NCBI RefSeq assembly: GCF_031455295.1
Contig: NZ_JAVDSL010000002.1
Coordinates: 310,001-374,000, forward strand
DNA length: 64,000 nt
Source: Leifsonia sp. 1010
Lineage (GTDB): Bacteria > Actinomycetota > Actinomycetes > Actinomycetales > Microbacteriaceae
Direction of reading: 5' to 3'
How positions within the stretch are numbered: position 1 is the first letter of the stretch; each line of letters opens with the position of its first letter. Below the pieces are notes generated by a model that ran no database searches, was not told where the DNA came from, and saw only the letters and a program-made list of their open reading frames with translations. Below are positions 51,737 through 59,057 of this stretch, one piece after another. A program made the translations under genes and the position numbers.

Positions 51737-53383
51737 TCAGGCGCGGGCGGCGGCTCGACCGGCCTGGCGGCCCGAGAAGAGGCAGCCGCCGAGGAACGTG
51801 CCCTCCAGGGCGCGGTAGCCGTGCATCCCTCCGCCGCCGAAGCCGCTCGCCTCACCGACCGCGTAGAGGCCCGGAACCACCGACCCATCGGCCGACAGCA
51901 CCCGCCCGTCGAGGTCCGTCTCGATGCCGCCGAGGCTCTTCCGGGTCAGGATGTGCAGCTTCACCGCGATCAGAGGTCCCGCCGCCGGGTCGAGCAGCTT
52001 GTGCGGCGTTGCGACGCGGATCAGTTTGTCGCCCCGGTAACGGCGCGCGGCTCGGATGGCGGCGAGCTGCAGATCCTTGCCGAACTCGTTGTCCAGCTGA
52101 CGGTCGCGCTCGTGCACGTGCCGTGCGACCAGCTCGGTGTCGAGCGGGACGTCCGCGATGCGCTGCATCCCGGCCAGCAGTTCGTCGAGCGTGTCGGCGA
52201 CCACGAAGTCGGCGCCCTTCTCCTTGAACGCCTCCACCGGCCCGGGTGCGCCCGGAGCGACGCGTTTGGCGAGCAGCCGCACGTCCTTGCCGGTCAGGTC
52301 GGGATTCTGCTCGCTGCCGGAGAGCGCGAACTCCTTCTCGATGATCTTCTGGGTCAGCACGAACCAGCTGTAGTCCGAACCCGTCCGCCGCAGGTGCTCC
52401 AGCGTGCCGAGCGTGTCGAATCCCGGATACAGCGGCGACGGCAGTCGGTCGCCGTGCGCATCCAGCCACAGGGATGACGGGCCGGGCAGGATGCGGATGC
52501 CGTGCCGCTCCCACACCGGATCCCAGTTCTGGATGCCCTCGGTGTAGTGCCACATCCGGTCGCCGTTGATCAGGTGCGCGCCCGCGGTCTCCGCGATCGC
52601 CAGCATGCGGCCGTCGACGTGGGCCGGCACTCCGGAAAGCATGGATGCGGGAGGCTCGCCCAGCCGCGCAGGCCAGGCGGCGCGGACGAGGTCGTGGTTT
52701 CCGCCGATCCCGCCGGAGGCGACGATGACGACCGGCGCCCGGAGCTCGAAGTCGCCGACGACGTCCCGGTTGCTGGGCGCACCGCGACCGGCGGTGTCCG
52801 GTGCGAGCACCGCGCCGCGCACGCCGGTGACCCGGCCGTCCTCGACGATCAGCTCGTCCACCCGGTGCCGATTGCGGATCGCCGCGCGTCCGTTCGCCGC
52901 CGCCGACTGCACGCGTCGCGCGAAGGGCTCGACGACCCCCGGACCGGTGCCCCACGTGATGTGGAAGCGGGGGACCGAGTTGCCGTGACCGCCGGCCCTT
53001 CCGTCGCCGCGCTCCGCCCATCCCACGACGGGGAAGAAGCGCACGCCCTTCTCGTGCAGCCAGGCCCGCTTCTCACCGGCCGCGAACTGCAGGTACGCCT
53101 CCGCCCACTGCCGCGGCCAGTGATCCTCGTCGCGGTCGAAGCCGGCGGTGCCGAACCAGTCGTCGCGGGCAAGCGCGAGGGAGTCGTGCACGCCCATCCT
53201 GCGCTGTTCGGGGGAGTCGATGAGGAAGAGCCCACCGAACGACCACCAGGCCTGCCCGCCGAACGAGGCGGACGGCTCCTGCTCCACGATGGTGACCCGG
53301 CGCCCCGCGTCCAGCAGTTCGGATGCGGCGACCAGGCCCGCAAGGCCCGCGCCGACGACGATCGCGTCGGGTTCGTAGGTCAT
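51737..53383 (-). CDS. FAD-binding dehydrogenase (KstD/succinate dehydrogenase flavoprotein type)
   Basis: 548-residue flavoenzyme. The FAD-binding Rossmann motif is IVVGAGLAGLVAASELLDAG near the N-terminus; the C-terminal GLYAVGEASGFGGGGMHGYRALEG and FLGGCLFSGRQAG are typical of FAD-dependent dehydrogenases such as 3-ketosteroid delta-1-dehydrogenase. The substrate here is not known. AAGGAG with a 7-base gap precedes ATG 53383. It converges on the gene at 50934 and is preceded by the globin gene. Confidence 0.87.
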   Translation of the reverse strand: MTYEPDAIVVGAGLAGLVAASELLDAGRRVTIVEQEPSASFGGQAWWSFGGLFLIDSPEQRRMGVHDSLALARDDWFGTAGFDRDEDHWPRQWAEAYLQFAAGEKRAWLHEKGVRFFPVVGWAERGDGRAGGHGNSVPRFHITWGTGPGVVEPFARRVQSAAANGRAAIRNRHRVDELIVEDGRVTGVRGAVLAPDTAGRGAPSNRDVVGDFELRAPVVIVASGGIGGNHDLVRAAWPARLGEPPASMLSGVPAHVDGRMLAIAETAGAHLINGDRMWHYTEGIQNWDPVWERHGIRILPGPSSLWLDAHGDRLPSPLYPGFDTLGTLEHLRRTGSDYSWFVLTQKIIEKEFALSGSEQNPDLTGKDVRLLAKRVAPGAPGPVEAFKEKGADFVVADTLDELLAGMQRIADVPLDTELVARHVHERDRQLDNEFGKDLQLAAIRAARRYRGDKLIRVATPHKLLDPAAGPLIAVKLHILTRKSLGGIETDLDGRVLSADGSVVPGLYAVGEASGFGGGGMHGYRALEGTFLGGCLFSGRQAGRAAARA

Positions 53384-53420
53384 CCGTGTCTCCTTCGGCA
53401 CCGGGATGGCGGGAGGAGCG

Positions 53421-53819
53421 CTACTCCTCGAATGTGTTGACCATAGCGAACGCGGCCCGCTCCAGGTAATTCCAGAGCGTCTCCTCCTGCAGCGGCGGGA
53501 GGTCGAGTTCGCCGACCGCGGTCCGCATGTGGGTCAGCCAGCGGTCACGGGCGTCCGGGTTCACCTTGAAGGGGTTGTGCCGCATCCGGAGGCGCGGGTG
53601 CCCGCGCTGCTCGCTGTACGTCGTCGGACCGCCCCAGTACTGCTCCAGGAACAGCGTCAGCCGCTCCTTCGCCGGGCCGAGATCCTCCTCCGGGTACATC
53701 GGTCGCAGCACCGGGTCGTCGGCGACATCGCGGTAGAACGCGTCCACCAACCGGACGAACGTCTCGTGTCCGCCGATCTGGTCGTAGAAGCTCGGCTGAG
53801 GGCCGACGGGGATGCTCAT
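53421..53819 (-). CDS. Truncated (group II) haemoglobin
   Basis: 132-residue globin of the trHbO type. Conserved elements: SFYDQIGGHETFVRLVDAFYRDVADDPVLRPMYPEEDLGPAKERLTLFLEQYWGGPTTY, then RHNPFKVNPDARDRWLTHMRTAV; the haem-binding proximal histidine lies in this part, and the Trp of helix G is present (RDRW). It probably binds oxygen or nitric oxide. The ATG overlaps the mscS stop codon by 4 bases (ATGA), so globin and channel are translationally coupled. Confidence 0.92.
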   Translation of the reverse strand: MSIPVGPQPSFYDQIGGHETFVRLVDAFYRDVADDPVLRPMYPEEDLGPAKERLTLFLEQYWGGPTTYSEQRGHPRLRMRHNPFKVNPDARDRWLTHMRTAVGELDLPPLQEETLWNYLERAAFAMVNTFEE

Positions 53820-55015
53820 CGGGCGGGTCCGTCCGTCTCGGGGCGGGGGTGGGGCGCGGTGTCGGCATCGGGCTTTGGCGCCTTTTCCCCCGCCGCCTTT
53901 TCCCCAGCCGCCTTCCGCACGGACGCTCCGCCCTCGACCGCCGGCGTGATCCGGATCGCGCCCGGGTCGGCCACCCGTCCGCCGCCCGCCGCCTGCTGGC
54001 GCTTCGCCGCCGCGCGCGCCTTGCGCCCCTTCAGCGGCGGCTCCGGCGTCACGGCCTGGCTCGGCCGGGTGCGCGGGGGCTTCGCGCCCATGACGCTCGC
54101 GGCGCTGTCGAATCCGCTCAGCACGACGGCAGAGAGCGACGGGAGCTTCACATCCATCTCGTCCAGGGCCTGCTTGAGGCGGAGGCGCAGCTCGCGCGAG
54201 ACGTCGTCCTTCGCAGTGGTGCGGGTCTTCAACACGATGCGGATGACGATCGCGTCGGCCGAGATCGACTCGATTCCCCACAGCTCCGGCTTCTCGAGGA
54301 TGCGCGAGCGCCACTTGGTGCTGGTCGCGAGCGCCGTCGCGGTTTCCAGCATCTTCGCTTCGACCGCCTCGACATCGGCCTCGTAGGGCACCGCGAGGTC
54401 GATGATGACGCGCGCCCAGCCCTGCGACATGTTGCCGACGCGGAGGATCTCGCCGTTGCGGACGAACCAGAGCGTCCCGTTGACATCGCGCACCTGGGTC
54501 ACGCGGATGCCGACCGCCTCGACCACGCCGGTCGCGGAGCCGAGGTCGACCACATCGCCGACGCCCAACTGGTCCTCCATGACCATGAACAGGCCGTTGA
54601 GCACGTCCTTCACGATGTTCTGGGCGCCGAAACCGAGCCCGGCGCCGATCGCGGCCGTGAGCAGCGCGAACGACCCGAGCACGTCGGGGACGAAGACATT
54701 GAGGATGAGGATGATCGCGATGATGCCGATCGTCACGTTGACGATGTTGGTCAGCACCGAGCCGAGCGTCCGCGTGCGCTGCACCACGCGCACGGCCGCG
54801 AGCGGCGACGCCACGAGCGCCTGCGTGTCGCTGACGTTCTGGCCCTTCTTGACGCCGCTGACGATCCGGGCGACGACCTTGCGGATGACGACGCGCAGGA
54901 TCCAGCTCAGCAGGAAGGCACCGGCGACGATGCAGACGGCGTTGACGATGTTCCAGCCGGCGTCGACCGCCCAGGAGCCCAGATCGGTCCAGAAGTTCGC
55001 TTTGAGGATTTCCAT
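53816..55015 (-). CDS. Mechanosensitive ion channel, MscS family
   Basis: 399-residue channel. Three or four N-terminal hydrophobic segments (WNIVNAVCIVAGAFLLSWILRVVIRKVVARIV and VNVTIGIIAIILILNVF) are followed by the pore helix and the MscS beta domain: GSFALLTAAIGAGLGFGAQNIVKDVLNGLFMVMEDQLGVGDVVDLG. A C-terminal Ala/Lys/Pro-rich tail of about 110 residues is extra to the family. It should release solutes under osmotic downshock. Its gene overlaps the globin gene by 4 bases. Confidence 0.93.
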   Translation of the reverse strand: MEILKANFWTDLGSWAVDAGWNIVNAVCIVAGAFLLSWILRVVIRKVVARIVSGVKKGQNVSDTQALVASPLAAVRVVQRTRTLGSVLTNIVNVTIGIIAIILILNVFVPDVLGSFALLTAAIGAGLGFGAQNIVKDVLNGLFMVMEDQLGVGDVVDLGSATGVVEAVGIRVTQVRDVNGTLWFVRNGEILRVGNMSQGWARVIIDLAVPYEADVEAVEAKMLETATALATSTKWRSRILEKPELWGIESISADAIVIRIVLKTRTTAKDDVSRELRLRLKQALDEMDVKLPSLSAVVLSGFDSAASVMGAKPPRTRPSQAVTPEPPLKGRKARAAAKRQQAAGGGRVADPGAIRITPAVEGGASVRKAAGEKAAGEKAPKPDADTAPHPRPETDGPAR

Positions 55016-55074
55016 ACCGCTTCGAGCCTAGCGAGCCGCGCCTTGGCGGTGCCTGGAATCGGAGCCGGGTCGGG

Positions 55075-55749
55075 TCATCGGTCCAGCAGCCCGTGCTCGT
55101 ACGCGAAGATCACCGCGTGCACGCGGTCGCGCAGCTGCAGCTTCGAGAGCACGCGCCCGACGTGCGTCTTCACCGTCGACTCGGTCAGGTAGAACCGCGC
55201 GCCGATCTCGCCGTTGCTGAGGCCCTCGCCGATCGCGAGCAGGATCTCCCGCTCGCGCGGGGTGAGGGCGGCCGCCGGGTCGTGCCCGGTCTGGTTCGGC
55301 GATGACCCCGACGGGAGCCGGTCGGCGAACATCTCCAGCATCGCCCGGGTCACCCGGCCGGAGACGGCCGCGTCGCCCGCCGCCACCGCGCGCACGGCGC
55401 CGATGAGCTCGTCGGGGCGCGCATCCTTGAGCAGGAATCCGCTCGCGCCTGCCCGCAGCCCGCCGAACGCGTACTCGTCGAGGTCGAAGGTGGTCAGGAT
55501 GATGATCCGCGCGCCCGGGTCGGTCTCGACGATGCGCCGGGTCGCCTCGATGCCGTCGAGCACCGGCATCCGGACATCCATGAGCACCACGTCCGGTCGC
55601 ACCTGCGCGGTGAGCCGGACGGCTTCGGCGCCGTCGGCCGCCTCGCCGACCACGGCGAGGTCCGGTTCGGCCTCCAGCACCATCCGGAAGCCCATGCGGA
55701 CCAGCTGCTGGTCGTCGACCAGCAGGATGCGGATGGGGGCGTCGGTCAC
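55075..55749 (-). CDS. LuxR-type response regulator
   Basis: 224-residue two-component response regulator of the NarL/FixJ type. Receiver domain with phosphoacceptor D58 (VVLMDVRMP), conserved LLVDDQQLVRMGF and lysine (GFLLKDARP); C-terminal LuxR helix-turn-helix LTPREREILLAIGEGLSNGEIGARFYLTESTVKTHVGRVL. The stop TGA of the upstream histidine kinase gene is overlapped by its ATG, so the pair is coupled. Confidence 0.94.
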   Translation of the reverse strand: MTDAPIRILLVDDQQLVRMGFRMVLEAEPDLAVVGEAADGAEAVRLTAQVRPDVVLMDVRMPVLDGIEATRRIVETDPGARIIILTTFDLDEYAFGGLRAGASGFLLKDARPDELIGAVRAVAAGDAAVSGRVTRAMLEMFADRLPSGSSPNQTGHDPAAALTPREREILLAIGEGLSNGEIGARFYLTESTVKTHVGRVLSKLQLRDRVHAVIFAYEHGLLDR

Positions 55750-57140
55750 GGGTTCTCCTTCGGGTTCTTCGGTGCGGGTGCCGCGGTCACTGCCGGGACG
55801 TCGCCGGGCGGGGGAGGCGGAGGCGGCGGCGCCGAGTCAGCGGTCGTCGTGGCCGCAGGCGCCGCCGTGCGCACCGCGTCGAACACGGCCCGAACGCGCC
55901 AGCCGCCGCCGGGTCGAGGCCCCGCCTCCAGCGTCCCGCCGTACAGCCCGACCCGTTCGCGCAGGCCGATCAGCCCGCGCCCGGAGCCCTGCCCGGGGGA
56001 GGGATGCAGCGCAGCGTCGTCGTCGATGGTTACGATCACGGTCCCCGGCTGGAAGACGATGACGACGCGCACGGCCGTCGCGGTCGGGGCGTACCGGAGC
56101 GCGTTCGTCAGACCCTCCTGCACGACGCGGAAGATGGTGAGCTGCTGTCCGATGTCCTCCGGGGGCACTCCGGTGACGGTGATCCGCACCGGCAGACCGG
56201 CGGCGCGGAACGTCTCAACCAGTTCGGCGAGCTCGCCGACGCCCGGTTGCGGTTCCCGTGCGGCGGTGCCGTCCTCGCCGTCGCGCAGCACGCCGAGCAG
56301 GCGGCGCATGTCGGCCAGAGCGCCGCGCCCTGTCTCCGCGACGAGCCGCATGGCTTGTGCCGACCGCTCGGCCTGCTCTGTCCGCTCGGATTCCGGACGC
56401 CCGGATGCCGCATCCACCATCCGGGCGGAGCCGTCCGCCAGCGTGATCATCACCGTGAGGCTGTGCGAGACGATGTCGTGCATCTCGCGCGCGATCCGGC
56501 TCCGCTCGGCCGCCGCCGCGATCTCGGCCTGCTGGTCGCGCTCGCGGGCGAGCTGACGGGCGCGGTCGATGAGGGCGTTGAGGTAGCGCCGGCGGTTTCC
56601 GACGTTGCTGCCGATCAGCACGGAGACGACGCTGAACGACAGGACGAGGATGCCCGACGGGATCGCGGCCGTCTCGAGCGGCGTGAACACCTTCGCCTGG
56701 GTGAGGATCACCTGCACGACGAGCGTGGAGACCGTGACGGCGGAGGTCACCGCGAACGCCACCCACGCCGAGCGGATGGAGCGGTAGACCGCGAGCGCGT
56801 ACAGCGCGAACAGGGTGGGCACCACATCCATGTCGCGGCCGAGGAAGACGCTGGTGCCGAGCAGCACGGTCGCGATCGCGAAGACGACCGCGGGCTGTTG
56901 CCGCCGCGCCAGCAGGGCAGCGCCGGCCACGGCCGACAGGACGAGGTGGATGAGTTCCTGCGGTGTCGGGTGGACGGCCGAGACGACGAGGGCACCGACG
57001 ACCGAGGGGATGAGGTAGAACGCCGCGACGAAGATGTCGACGGCCAGGGGATGCGCTGCCAGGAAACGACGCACGACCCCGGGCGGTCTCGGCAGTTCGA
57101 GTCCGCCCGGGGTCTGCGTGGTGGTCGCCTCCGAGGTCAC
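55746..57140 (-). CDS. Sensor histidine kinase (HisKA_3 type)
   Basis: 464-residue membrane sensor kinase of the NarX/DesK type. Five or six hydrophobic segments (residues 25-165, AVDIFVAAFYLIPSVVGALVVSAVH ...) precede a coiled coil and the phosphoacceptor H221 in REMHDIVSHSLTVMI. The ATPase domain shows VVQEGLTNALRYAP and GSGRGLIGLRERVGLYGGTLEAG. A Pro-rich tail closes it. GTG 57140 is 8 bases after the ABC permease gene. Kinase and regulator probably control the adjacent ABC exporter. Confidence 0.92.
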   Translation of the reverse strand: MTSEATTTQTPGGLELPRPPGVVRRFLAAHPLAVDIFVAAFYLIPSVVGALVVSAVHPTPQELIHLVLSAVAGAALLARRQQPAVVFAIATVLLGTSVFLGRDMDVVPTLFALYALAVYRSIRSAWVAFAVTSAVTVSTLVVQVILTQAKVFTPLETAAIPSGILVLSFSVVSVLIGSNVGNRRRYLNALIDRARQLARERDQQAEIAAAAERSRIAREMHDIVSHSLTVMITLADGSARMVDAASGRPESERTEQAERSAQAMRLVAETGRGALADMRRLLGVLRDGEDGTAAREPQPGVGELAELVETFRAAGLPVRITVTGVPPEDIGQQLTIFRVVQEGLTNALRYAPTATAVRVVIVFQPGTVIVTIDDDAALHPSPGQGSGRGLIGLRERVGLYGGTLEAGPRPGGGWRVRAVFDAVRTAAPAATTTADSAPPPPPPPPGDVPAVTAAPAPKNPKENP

Positions 57141-57148
57141 GACGAGGG

Positions 57149-58015
57149 TCAGGCGTCCCTGCGCTGCAGCAGCACCGACCCGGCGATGAACGCGACGGCC
57201 GCCCAGACGAGCACCGTCACGACGTTCGCCCAGGGCTCGAGGGTGCCGTTGCCGACCCCGGCGAGGCCCTGTCCGGCGTTGCTGATCAGGTAGTGCTGCG
57301 CGTCGGCGACCCACTCGGTGCGGGTGAGGCTGCTGATGAGGCTGGCGATGATCGGCAGCACGAGCAGCACACCGAGGGCACCGGCGATGCCGCCGGCCGT
57401 CGACTTGAGGATGGCGCCGACGCCGAGCGCGAAGACGGCGACGAGACCGAGGTACGCTCCGGCGCCGAGGATCGCCCACAGCGTGTCGGAGGAGAGCAGA
57501 TCGCCCTCGTATCCCTTGCTGTTGAGGAGCGGGACGGCGACCGCCCAGGACGCGGCCGACGACACGAGGCCGACGACGAAGGCGACGACGAACAGGACGA
57601 GCGTCTTCGCCGCGAACACCGGGAAGCGGCGCGGAACCGCGGTGAACGACGAGCGGATCTGGCCCGTCGAGAACTCGCCGCTGATCACGAGGACGCCGAG
57701 CACGGCGATCACCAGGGAGGCGAACGTCAGACCGGCGGTCGCGGCTGTGGTCGCGAACGCGGCGCTCTGCGCCTCGATGGCCGCGCGCTGACCCGCAGGC
57801 ACCTGGCCGACCAGCACCGATTTCTCGGGGATGGTGACCGCGACGAGAGCGGCGATGCCGACCACGAGCACGACGGCGCTGATGAGCGTCCAGAAGGTCG
57901 ACCGGAGGGTGCGGAGCTTGATCCACTCCGACCGGATCACGCGCGGGAAGCTGAGGCGGCCGAGCGAGGTGTGCGGATGCCCGACCGGGGCGGCGGGGTG
58001 TGTGGCGGTGCTCAT
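57149..58015 (-). CDS. ABC transporter permease, ABC-2 type
   Basis: 288-residue protein with about six hydrophobic segments, the ABC-2 permease pattern (FPRVIRSEWIKLRTLRSTFWTLISAVVLVV at the N-terminus, FASLVIAVLGVLVISGEFSTGQIRSSFTAVP in the middle). With the ATPase encoded 3 bases away it forms an exporter of the kind often used for antimicrobial resistance or lipid export. The substrate is not known. The ATG overlaps the ATPase stop codon by 4 bases (ATGA). Confidence 0.9.
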   Translation of the reverse strand: MSTATHPAAPVGHPHTSLGRLSFPRVIRSEWIKLRTLRSTFWTLISAVVLVVGIAALVAVTIPEKSVLVGQVPAGQRAAIEAQSAAFATTAATAGLTFASLVIAVLGVLVISGEFSTGQIRSSFTAVPRRFPVFAAKTLVLFVVAFVVGLVSSAASWAVAVPLLNSKGYEGDLLSSDTLWAILGAGAYLGLVAVFALGVGAILKSTAGGIAGALGVLLVLPIIASLISSLTRTEWVADAQHYLISNAGQGLAGVGNGTLEPWANVVTVLVWAAVAFIAGSVLLQRRDA

Positions 58016-58923
58016 CGGCTGACCTCCGTGCGGTACTCGACGTCGTCCTGGGTGAGCTCGAGGTAGGCCTCCTCGAGCGAGGCGCTGATCGGGGTCAGCT
58101 CGTGGAGCACGATCCCGTCACGAGCGGCGGTCTCGCCGATCTGGGCGGCGGTGAGGCCGGTGATCTCGAGCAGCTGCGCCTCGACGCCGGTGACGGCGAC
58201 GTCCGCGCCGGCGACGGCTCGTGCGAGCTGCTCCGGCTGCGGCGTCCGCACGCGGACGGCGTGGCGGGTGGCGGCGGCGAGGATGCTGTCCACCGGGGCG
58301 TCGGCGAGGACGCGGCCGCGGCCCAGCACCACGATGTGGTCGGCGGTCTGCGCCATCTCGCTCATCAGGTGCGACGAGAGGAAGATCGTCCGGCCCTGGG
58401 ACGCCAGGTGCCGGGCGAACTGGCGCACCCAGAGCACGCCCTCGGGGTCGAGTCCGTTCACCGGCTCGTCGAGGATGAGCGTCGCCGGATCGCCGAGCAT
58501 GGCCGCGGCGATGCCGAGCCGCTGTCCCATTCCGAGCGAGAAGCCCCCGACGCGCTTGCTGGCGACCGACTCGAGACCGGTCATGCCGATCACCTCGTGG
58601 ACGCGGGACTTCGGGATGCCGTGGGTCGCCGCCAGCGACAGCAGGTGCGCGTATGCGGTGCGGCCGGTGTGGATGGCCTTGGCGTCGAGCAGGGCGCCCA
58701 CCTCGGTGAGCGGCGACCGGAACTCGGCGTACCGCTTGCCGTTGATGAGCGCCTGGCCGCGGGTCGGGCGGTCGAGCCCCATGATCATGCGCATGGTGGT
58801 CGACTTGCCTGCGCCGTTCGGGCCGAGGAAGCCCGTCACTTTGCCGGGCTGGATGGTCACGGAGATGTCGTCGACGGCGGTCTTCGCGCCGAAGCGTTTG
58901 GTGAGGTGATCGAGCTGGATCAT
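58012..58923 (-). CDS. ABC transporter ATPase
   Basis: 303-residue ABC ATPase of the exporter type. Walker A GPNGAGKST, signature FSLGMGQRLGIAAAML, Walker B TLILDEPVNGLDPEG. The C-terminal 80 residues (LEITGLTAAQIGETAARDGIVLHELTP) form the usual exporter tail. The ATG at 58923 is 7 bases after TAGTCT (minus strand), a likely leaderless start. It heads the exporter-sensor kinase-regulator transcript. Confidence 0.93.
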   Translation of the reverse strand: MIQLDHLTKRFGAKTAVDDISVTIQPGKVTGFLGPNGAGKSTTMRMIMGLDRPTRGQALINGKRYAEFRSPLTEVGALLDAKAIHTGRTAYAHLLSLAATHGIPKSRVHEVIGMTGLESVASKRVGGFSLGMGQRLGIAAAMLGDPATLILDEPVNGLDPEGVLWVRQFARHLASQGRTIFLSSHLMSEMAQTADHIVVLGRGRVLADAPVDSILAAATRHAVRVRTPQPEQLARAVAGADVAVTGVEAQLLEITGLTAAQIGETAARDGIVLHELTPISASLEEAYLELTQDDVEYRTEVSR

Positions 58924-59000
58924 GACTCCGAGACTAGGGGTGACGGGTCCGCGCCGTCATCGTCCCGCGGTACGACGGCGGGTCGGCCCCGGGCACGGCA

Positions 59001-59040
59001 CGAGGGGCCCCACCGCGGTGAGGCCCCTCGTTGCCGTCGT
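59001..59040. terminator. Hairpin after pepN
   Basis: CGAGGGGCC (59001-59009) pairs with GGCCCCTCG (59032-59040), extended outward by GGCA/TGCC with a one-base bulge. It lies 17 bases after the pepN stop, between pepN and the ABC exporter operon, both on the minus strand. There is no T-run. Intrinsic termination of pepN is the likely role. Confidence 0.7.
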
Positions 59041-59057
59041 TCGTCAGTGCGCGCGAG

